From positions 1 to 9,881 of the forward strand of contig JAFNGF010000143.1 in assembly GCA_017885385.1 (NCBI GenBank): a stretch of 9,881 bases of DNA, read 5' to 3'. Of the stretch, positions 5,253 to 9,881 are shown piece after piece. Under the pieces are notes generated by a model. It had not been told where the DNA came from. It worked only from the letters and a program-made list of their open reading frames with translations, and ran no database searches. The position numbers and the translations under genes are program-made. Each line of letters starts with the position of its first letter. Positions within the stretch are counted from its first letter, which is position 1. This DNA is from Planctomycetota bacterium (GTDB lineage: Bacteria > Planctomycetota > Phycisphaerae > Sedimentisphaerales > Anaerobacaceae).

Positions 5253-6017
5253 ATGATAACCACCGTTGTTTTCGACTTAGACGACACGCTTTATGACGAA
5301 GTGGACTACTGCCGAAGCGGCTTTGCGGCTGTGGCCGAGATGGCTTCAAAGCTGCCGAAAACGCCGTCTGCCGGGCAGATTTTTGACGCCATCTGGAAGC
5401 ACTTTGCCGCCGGCAATCGCAAAACGACGTTCAACGCGGCCCTCGAAGAGCTTGGCATAGCATACGACGACAAGACTATCCAGCAGTTGCTAAGAGCCTA
5501 CCGCAACCACGCCCCACAAATAACACTGCCGCCCGATAGCGGGGATGTGCTTGAAGAACTAAGCGCCAAGTATGTGTTAGCCCTATTGACGGATGGTTTC
5601 CTGCCCGCACAAAGATTGAAAGTACGCGCGCTGGGGATCGAAAAGTACTTTCGGTGCATTTTGTACACTGAGCAGCTGGGCAGAGAGTTCTGGAAGCCCT
5701 CGCCGGTCGGCTTCGAAAAACTGCTGGCGAACCTAAATGTTAAACCCGAGTCTGCTGCCTACGTTGCAGATAATGTTGAAAAGGATTTTATCGCACCAAA
5801 CAAGCTGGGATTTGTGACAATTCAAATTATTCGCCCGGCTCGCATACACACTTCAACCTCGCCACAGCCTGGCGATGCTCGGCTCGGCGTAGACACTTCG
5901 CCGGAGCGGGCTGCAAGATATGTAATCGACGGGATCAGCCGGTTGCCTGCCCTTTTGGATGAATTTGCCCGTCGGCCCGTTCGGCAGGCTCAGGGCAAGC
6001 GTGCCGGCGACGGCTAA
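5253..6017 (+). CDS. HAD-superfamily hydrolase (phosphatase-like)
   Basis: A 254-residue cytoplasmic HAD subfamily IA protein. It starts MITTVVFDLDDTLYDE with nucleophile D8 and acid/base D10. An alpha-helical cap spans about residues 16-90. Motif II is LALLTDG (T113), motif III is K148 in WKPSPVGF, and motif IV is YVADNVEKDF (D173, D178; A replaces the usual G before DN). The family hydrolyses phosphate esters by an Asp-phosphate intermediate; the substrate is not predictable. ATG 5253 is used because the Rossmann strand begins right there. In-frame codons further upstream (GTG 5103, ATG 5151) add sequence with no HAD similarity. The ribosome site is weak (AAAGGG, 12 bases away). The last 14 residues, RPVRQAQGKRAGDG, come from a dispersed repeat. 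Divergent from the UbiA gene, so a joint role in polyprenyl-phosphoribose metabolism is possible. Confidence 0.83.
   Translation: MITTVVFDLDDTLYDEVDYCRSGFAAVAEMASKLPKTPSAGQIFDAIWKHFAAGNRKTTFNAALEELGIAYDDKTIQQLLRAYRNHAPQITLPPDSGDVLEELSAKYVLALLTDGFLPAQRLKVRALGIEKYFRCILYTEQLGREFWKPSPVGFEKLLANLNVKPESAAYVADNVEKDFIAPNKLGFVTIQIIRPARIHTSTSPQPGDARLGVDTSPERAARYVIDGISRLPALLDEFARRPVRQAQGKRAGDG
5970..6014. repeat. Short dispersed repeat inserted in the HAD gene's 3' end
   Basis: The stretch CCGTTCGGCAGGCTCAGGGC (5978-5997) lies within the last codons and is read as PVRQAQGK. Flanking CGTCG (5970-5974) and CGACG (6008-6012) are complementary. I recognise this phrase as a small repeat seen at gene ends and between genes in environmental bacterial genomes. 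Here it replaced or lengthened the native C-terminus just after the conserved ...ALLDEF helix. Confidence 0.5.
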
Positions 6018-6144
6018 ACAAGCGGCTCTGGAGTTTTTCAGAATATCCATCTGTCGTAATTTTGTGTCCTTATACTGCGGAAACATCGAATTCCAGCTCT
6101 AAATTGACCAGCCGCAAAAATTCTTCAAGAAAGGACAAAAACAC

Positions 6145-6174
6145 TTGCATATTGCCCGTGCGCCGGTCTATAAT
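6145..6174 (+). promoter_or_regulatory. Promoter for the prepilin-type gene
   Basis: A perfect -10 box TATAAT (6169-6174) is preceded at 18 bases by TTGCAT (6145-6150), which keeps TTG of the -35 consensus. The predicted start near 6181 leaves a leader of about 70 bases. That leader ends with GGAAGGA nine bases before ATG 6251. ACCTC (6242-6246) and GAGGT (6255-6259) could form a small stem around the start codon. Confidence 0.5.
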
Positions 6175-6250
6175 CAATAAAAGCAAGGCGAGCATCGCGA
6201 AGATTTTCATCCGCTTGAGCAAGATATTGGATTTTGGAAGGACCTCCGGC

Positions 6251-7102
6251 ATGAGAGGTGAAATCCATCCAGCGCGGAAGCCAGCGTTCACGCTGATAGA
6301 GCTTTTGGTGGTGATTGCCATTATTGCGCTACTGATGGCGATCCTGCTGCCGAGCTTGCAGCGGGTCCGGAAGCAGGCCAAGGCCGTCGCCTGCCAGTCC
6401 AAGCTGCGTCAGTGGGGCGTCGTGTTTTGCGCGTACACCTCTGATTATGACGGCAAGTTGTTTCACTGGTGGCCTCCGTCCCACGCCATGTTCGTGGAGG
6501 ATAACAGATTCTGCGGACACTGGCCCTATACCCTGCGGGCTTACTACCGTGACTGCAACGATTTGTTGCTGTGCCCGGCTACAAAACCTGCTAAGTTGGA
6601 TTATGAATACGTACTTGTGGCGGACGACGCGTTCTCAGTCTGGTGGATACCCGCCCGACTTCCGTCCGGATCTTTTGTCTCGTACTTCGGCAGCTACGGC
6701 ATCAACGGGTTTATCGGCAAGGTGGAACAGCACTCCTATCCAACATATCGCGAGATGTGGAATACGTCCCTGGTGCCGGATGCTGGCTGCGTGCCTGTGC
6801 TCTTTGATTCTATGTCAGTCATCGCATGGTATCGCCTCGGCGACTACGAGTGGACTCCCCCTGAATATGAGGGTGCATGCGGTCCCGAGCCGGGGAACTT
6901 TATGAACTATGCGTGCATTGAGCGTCACGTCGGAGGCATCAATTCCCTCTTCATGGATTGGTCGGTGCGGAAAGTGGGACTGAAGGAACTCTGGACGCTG
7001 AAGTGGCACCGCGAATACAACACGCGTGGCCCGTGGACCAAAGCCGGCGGCGTAAAACCCGAAGACTGGCCGGAGTGGATGAGAAGATTCAAGGACTATT
7101 GA
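6251..7102 (+). CDS. Prepilin-type N-terminal cleavage/methylation protein (H-x9-DG-like family)
   Basis: A 283-residue protein starting with a type IV prepilin signal: basic MRGEIHPARKPA, then FTLIELLVVIAIIALLMAIL. A prepilin peptidase would cut between A12 and F13; E17 is the conserved Glu5 of the mature pilin. The helix continues through LLPSLQRVRKQAKAVACQSK. The globular part has SYGINGFIG and a late ERHVGGINSLFMDWSVRKVG, the position where related planctomycete proteins carry H...G-x-N-x-L-F-x-D-G. It ends EDWPEWMRRFKDY. These proteins exist in many paralogues per planctomycete genome. They are likely exported pseudopilins whose role is not established. ATG 6251 with GGAAGGA upstream is chosen; upstream codons in frame are unrelated to pilins. 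Confidence 0.88.
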   Translation: MRGEIHPARKPAFTLIELLVVIAIIALLMAILLPSLQRVRKQAKAVACQSKLRQWGVVFCAYTSDYDGKLFHWWPPSHAMFVEDNRFCGHWPYTLRAYYRDCNDLLLCPATKPAKLDYEYVLVADDAFSVWWIPARLPSGSFVSYFGSYGINGFIGKVEQHSYPTYREMWNTSLVPDAGCVPVLFDSMSVIAWYRLGDYEWTPPEYEGACGPEPGNFMNYACIERHVGGINSLFMDWSVRKVGLKELWTLKWHREYNTRGPWTKAGGVKPEDWPEWMRRFKDY

Positions 7103-7167
7103 GAGCAGCCAACCTACTGAAAAAGACACTTTCTATAAGTTATCCCTCACGTGCTACTTACCTATAC

Positions 7168-7272
7168 CTATATGGATTGCCATAGCACCCGGCGTTTAAT
7201 TTGCACAAGTCCTTTGGCCTTCAACTTGCCTAGGGCGTTTATGACTGCGGGTATACCGGGTTTTTTGTTGAC
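7168..7272 (-). pseudogene. Possible short coding remnant, winged-helix-like
   Basis: A 34-codon open stretch without a start codon, bounded by TGA (7275-7273) and TAG (7170-7168). It reads GIPAVINALGKLKAKGLV, then QIKRRVLWQSI. The pattern A-V-x-x-A-L-x-K-L-x-x-K-G-L-V-x-I-x-R-R resembles the recognition helix and wing of winged-helix regulators, but it is too short to assign. It may be a chance frame. The rest of the gap 7103-7267 holds only small hairpins (GTGCTA 7151-7156 with TAGCAC 7183-7188). Confidence 0.22.
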
Positions 7273-7296
7273 TCAGCGGGGCTTTTTAGAGATAAT
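7268..7296 (+). promoter_or_regulatory. Strong promoter for the BRCT-like membrane protein
   Basis: TTGACT (7268-7273), a 17-base spacer and GATAAT (7291-7296) match the sigma-70 consensus at five of six bases in each box. The predicted start near 7303 leaves a leader of about 26 bases. That leader carries AAGGAGG (7316-7322) six bases before ATG 7329, an ideal ribosome site. Strong constitutive expression is expected. Confidence 0.65.
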
Positions 7297-7328
7297 ACTA
7301 ACTGAACAAACTCATAAGGAGGTCTACT

Positions 7329-8768
7329 ATGCCCGTGGGCAAAAGAAAACAGAGTAGCGCGGTATTCTACGCCCTGCTAACGTTTGTGGCACTTTTTGTT
7401 GCTGCAACTACTGTTGCCGTCATATACTACGTAAAAGCGGAAAAATATCGGACCGAAGCTGCCAGATTGCAGACCGATATGAGCGAGCTGGCCAACCCGC
7501 AGGAATGGGGTAACCGGGGAAAGATCGTTGGCACAAAACAAAGCCGGAAAACCTATCTCGGCACAATGGTCGATTACCTCGACAAAACGGTGGCTCTGGT
7601 CATCGGAGGCCCAGTTGAGCCGACCTCGGCGGAAGTAAAAGTCGGCACCGCCGTGAGAGATGTAAATGAAGCGATCAAGCTGGTTCAGCAGGACATCGCC
7701 GAGGCCCTCGACCCTAATACGACCGGACTTATATCAATAGCCCAAAAGCTCAAGGCAAAGCTGGACACCACCATAGACGAAAAAGCCGCTGTCACCAAAG
7801 AGTACCAGGACCTACAAAGCACTTTCGACGCGGCAAAGCAAGAGCAGGGAAAAATGGAACAAAACCTGCGGGCCGAAAGGGATAAAGATCATCAGGATGT
7901 TATGGACATCACTGGAAAATATGGCGACCTTCAGCGTCTGATGGAAAAAACCGCAGACGAGCGAGCGCAGACGTTAATGGCACAGTTACAGCAGGAAAGG
8001 GACAATCTCAAAAACGTGAATGACCAGCTGCTGAAGACGAACGCCGAGCTGGCAATGACTCAAGATAGGATGCGCCGCGCCCTGGAAGAGCTTGAGAAAA
8101 TCAACCCGCCGCCGCAGCGCGAGGCGCTGGCATATCAGCCGGACGGCAAAGTAGTACTGGTTGACGAGCAAGCCGGAGTTGTCCACCTGAGTATCGGAAC
8201 AGCCAGCCGGGCCTACCGAGGTTTGACGTTCTCGGTCTATGACCGAAATGCGCCCATCCCCAAGGACGGCAAGGGAAAGGCTGAAATTGAGATATTCAGC
8301 CTGGAACGCAACATCTCTACGGCACGAATCGTACGCTGGGAAAAAAGAAACCCCATCGCTCAAGATGACATCGTTGCGAACCTGGTTTGGGATAGTGATA
8401 GGGACAACGTATTCGTAGTGGCCGGCGAGTTTGATCTGAACGGCGATGGCAGTATCGAATTCGACTCTGTTAATAAGATAAGAGCGCTCATTGAAAAATG
8501 GGGCGGCTCGGTAGCCGACAACGTCTCTGCCGAGACGGACTTCGTGGTTCTTGGGCAGGCTCCACTCGTCCCCAGGGAACCCACATTCCAGGATCTGGAA
8601 GTAGACCCAATGGCCAAGGAAAAGCACCAGGCTGCCTTGCAGAGGCTCAATCGCTACAAAGAGGTCCAAAATCGGGCTGAGGCGCTGCGAATCCCAATTT
8701 TTAAGTACGACAGATTCCTGTATTTTATCGGCTACAGCGCGCAAGCCAACGAACCCGGAGCGTTTTAG
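7329..8768 (+). CDS. Membrane-anchored coiled-coil protein with BRCT-like C-terminal domain
   Basis: A 479-residue protein of unknown function. A basic N-terminus (PVGKRKQ) precedes one membrane helix (about 11-34, AVFYALLTFVALFVAATTVAV). A first helical region follows (36-125). A long charged coiled coil covers about 136-258 and is rich in E, K, Q and L. A beta-rich segment at 270-352 (DGKVVLVDEQAGVVHLSIG, then YRGLTFSVYD) resembles the SH3-like 'x-V-x-x-V-x-x-I-x-L-G...G-L-x-F-x-V-Y' module. The end (361-412) reads VFVVAGEFDLNGDG...IRALIEKWGGSV...AETDFVVLG. It has the strand, GG turn and T-D-F/Y-V-V-x-G of BRCT domains, with an EF-hand-like DLNGDGSIEFD in the first loop. Strong promoter and ribosome site. 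Its stop codon overlaps that of nnrE on the other strand. I believe similar proteins occur across planctomycetes. Confidence 0.85.
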   Translation: MPVGKRKQSSAVFYALLTFVALFVAATTVAVIYYVKAEKYRTEAARLQTDMSELANPQEWGNRGKIVGTKQSRKTYLGTMVDYLDKTVALVIGGPVEPTSAEVKVGTAVRDVNEAIKLVQQDIAEALDPNTTGLISIAQKLKAKLDTTIDEKAAVTKEYQDLQSTFDAAKQEQGKMEQNLRAERDKDHQDVMDITGKYGDLQRLMEKTADERAQTLMAQLQQERDNLKNVNDQLLKTNAELAMTQDRMRRALEELEKINPPPQREALAYQPDGKVVLVDEQAGVVHLSIGTASRAYRGLTFSVYDRNAPIPKDGKGKAEIEIFSLERNISTARIVRWEKRNPIAQDDIVANLVWDSDRDNVFVVAGEFDLNGDGSIEFDSVNKIRALIEKWGGSVADNVSAETDFVVLGQAPLVPREPTFQDLEVDPMAKEKHQAALQRLNRYKEVQNRAEALRIPIFKYDRFLYFIGYSAQANEPGAF

Positions 8769-9472
8769 TCAGACGCCTGCTTAGCTGGTTCCACACCAAT
8801 AGAGGCGACAAAAATCTCGCCCGTGTAAGCACTTGCGCTGCCGGCGAGCGTGAAGCCTTTTTTTACCGCCGCGAAAGTAACCGTATAGGTTGCTTTGATC
8901 GCTGCGCCGAGCGGCTCGCCCGTATCGCAATCAAGTCCCGACGGAATATCCACCGCCACGATGGGACGGCGCTGCGAATTTATGCTCGCTATTAGCTGCC
9001 CGTACCTGCCGTCGAGCTGCCCGGTCAATCCTGTGCCGAACAAGGCATCGACAATCATATCGGCGCCGGCGGCAAAAGCCTCGACTTGGCCGGCGATGTC
9101 ACCCCGGTCGAGGTCCACCTTATGGATCGGCTGGCCCAGCCGCTCCAGAATATCCAGGTTCGTTTTTGCATCGCCTTTGATCTTGTTGCGGTCGCCGCAG
9201 ATAACGACGGTTACTCGCAAGCCGCTATTTGAAAGGTGCCTGGCAATTACGAACCCATCGCCGCCATTATTTCCGGTTCCGCAAAAAATACAAACCTTCG
9301 GACTTGCAGCAGAGCCTAACTTCTCTTTAACCAGTTCGGCGCAACTACGACCGGCGTTCTCCATTAAAACCATGCCCGGTATTCCGAGCTTGTCTATCGC
9401 AAAATTATCGAACGCCCGAACCTCATCTCTGCTCATCACCCGACATTTCTTATCCGGCGCATACTTCTGCAT
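8765..9472 (-). CDS. nnrE: NAD(P)H-hydrate epimerase
   Basis: A 235-residue YjeF N-terminal-domain protein. It interconverts the R and S forms of hydrated NAD(P)H so that the companion dehydratase can repair them. Visible motifs are MVLMENAG (34-41), the nucleotide-binding loop GTGNNGGDGFVIARHL (65-80), DALFGTGL (142-149) and VDIPSGLDCDTG (174-185, containing the conserved Asp residues). The C-terminal dehydratase domain (NnrD), fused in E. coli YjeF, is absent, so the dehydratase must be encoded elsewhere or missing. ATG 9472 gives RVMSRDEVRAFD at the usual family N-terminus after nine extra residues. It lies only two or three bases from the predicted transcription start, so the mRNA may be leaderless. 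ATG 9436 (MSRDEV...) is the alternative. The gene converges on the BRCT-like gene with overlapping stops. Confidence 0.92.
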   Translation of the reverse strand: MQKYAPDKKCRVMSRDEVRAFDNFAIDKLGIPGMVLMENAGRSCAELVKEKLGSAASPKVCIFCGTGNNGGDGFVIARHLSNSGLRVTVVICGDRNKIKGDAKTNLDILERLGQPIHKVDLDRGDIAGQVEAFAAGADMIVDALFGTGLTGQLDGRYGQLIASINSQRRPIVAVDIPSGLDCDTGEPLGAAIKATYTVTFAAVKKGFTLAGSASAYTGEIFVASIGVEPAKQASD

Positions 9473-9480
9473 AGCCTGCG

Positions 9481-9508
9481 ATTATACGTTGCCCCGCGAG
9501 GGCGTCAA
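9481..9508 (-). promoter_or_regulatory. nnrE promoter
   Basis: On the minus strand, TTGACG (9508-9503), a 16-base spacer and a perfect TATAAT (9486-9481). Transcription should start near 9474, almost at the nnrE ATG (9472). Its -35 box abuts the -35 box of the surE promoter. Confidence 0.65.
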
Positions 9509-9537
9509 TTGACAGAAGCCTCATTGGCACTTACAAT
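9509..9537 (+). promoter_or_regulatory. surE promoter
   Basis: A perfect TTGACA (9509-9514), a 17-base spacer and TACAAT (9532-9537). Transcription should start near 9544, leaving a leader of about 15 bases. AAGGA (9545-9549) lies nine bases before ATG 9559. Confidence 0.65.
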
Positions 9538-9558
9538 CTCAGACAAGGAAATAAAACG

Positions 9559-9881
9559 ATGGAGATATTACTGACCAACGATGATGGTATTTTCGCGCCG
9601 GGCTTGGCGGCCATTTACAAAGAGCTGGCCAAGCTGGGCAGCGTAATGGTTGTTGCGCCAATGGACAGCCGGTCCGGCACCGGCCATAGCGTTACGTTTT
9701 TCAAGCCGCTGCTGTGCAATAAGGTTGACATTAATGGGCAATTTGCCGGCTATAGCGTGCAGGGCTCCCCCGCCGATTGCGTTAAGCTGGCCTGTATTCA
9801 ACTGCACGACGGGCCGATAGACCTGCTTGTGGCCGGCATAAACAACGGTGCGAACGTCGGAATCAATGTCTATTATTCCGG
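9559..9881 (+). CDS. surE: 5'-nucleotidase SurE (5' part only)
   Basis: The first 107 codons of a gene cut by the right window edge. SurE is a metal-dependent phosphatase that removes phosphate from 5'- and 3'-nucleotides and some polyphosphates in the cytoplasm, and it helps stationary-phase survival. The start MEILLTNDDGIFAPGL carries the metal ligands D8 and D9. Next come VVAPMDSRSGTGHSVTF (S39 is the third ligand), QGSPADCVKLA, and LLVAGINNGANVG (N95 is the fourth ligand). All metal-binding positions expected in this part are present. Divergent from nnrE with abutting promoters. Confidence 0.95.
   Translation, partial: MEILLTNDDGIFAPGLAAIYKELAKLGSVMVVAPMDSRSGTGHSVTFFKPLLCNKVDINGQFAGYSVQGSPADCVKLACIQLHDGPIDLLVAGINNGANVGINVYYS

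Noticed and set aside
6062..6250. In-frame 63-codon extension of the prepilin-type protein
   Set aside because: It would place the prepilin cleavage site deep inside the protein and overlaps the TATAAT promoter.
7244..7266. GGTATACC followed by TTTTTT as an intrinsic terminator of the prepilin-type gene
   Set aside because: The stem is only three base pairs with a two-base loop. The T-run more likely belongs to the upstream side of the following promoter.
7986..8744. A 252-codon minus-strand frame
   Set aside because: It lies antisense within the coiled-coil/BRCT-like gene, which has a strong promoter, ribosome site and domains; the reverse frame has none.
8895..9512. A 205-codon plus-strand frame
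   Set aside because: It is antisense to nnrE, which has all family motifs.

Overview
The window looks like a chromosomal segment of a Phycisphaerae/Sedimentisphaerales-type planctomycete. This is an inference from protein style. There is a secreted PD40-repeat protein ending in a single dockerin-like motif (DLNKDCRVDFADLALF). There is a prepilin-type protein whose C-terminus (GGINSLFMDW...EWMRRFKDY) belongs to a family I associate with that group. There is also a large membrane-anchored coiled-coil protein with a BRCT-like tail and a PQQ-propeller protein running off the left edge. I see no rRNA, tRNA, CRISPR array, insertion sequence or phage gene.

Left part (1-1000): the 5' end of a secreted PQQ-like beta-propeller protein on the minus strand, with a good sigma-70-type promoter, faces away from a small DUF5989-type membrane protein on the plus strand. 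Next (1000-3366) comes an accessory-looking region. A secreted protein with five ~55-residue PD40 repeats is bracketed by two inverted copies of a dispersed repeat (1032-1149 and 2798-2948). Behind it lies decayed coding material: a chimeric tail with an EF-hand-like stretch and a LamG-like end, and a frameshifted TPR fragment.

Middle (3367-6017): rluB (23S rRNA pseudouridine synthase) lies directly downstream of a UbiA-family gene resembling decaprenyl-phosphate phosphoribosyltransferase, both on the minus strand. A HAD phosphatase is divergent from the UbiA gene. The HAD gene's last codons are made of a short dispersed repeat (VRQAQGK). The UbiA/HAD pair may make and process a polyprenyl-phospho-sugar carrier, but this is only a context inference.

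Right part (6018-9881): a prepilin-type protein with its own promoter, then a membrane-anchored coiled-coil/SH3-like/BRCT-like protein with a near-ideal promoter and Shine-Dalgarno sequence. The latter converges on nnrE (NAD(P)H-hydrate epimerase), and the two stop codons overlap by 4 bp. nnrE and surE (5'-nucleotidase, cut by the window edge) are divergent. Their two promoters have directly abutting -35 boxes inside the palindrome GTCAATTGAC, the neatest regulatory structure in the window.

No obvious multi-gene defence or biosynthetic system is present. The best candidates for undescribed biology are the BRCT-like membrane protein, the inverted repeat pair with its gene debris, and the UbiA/HAD pair.
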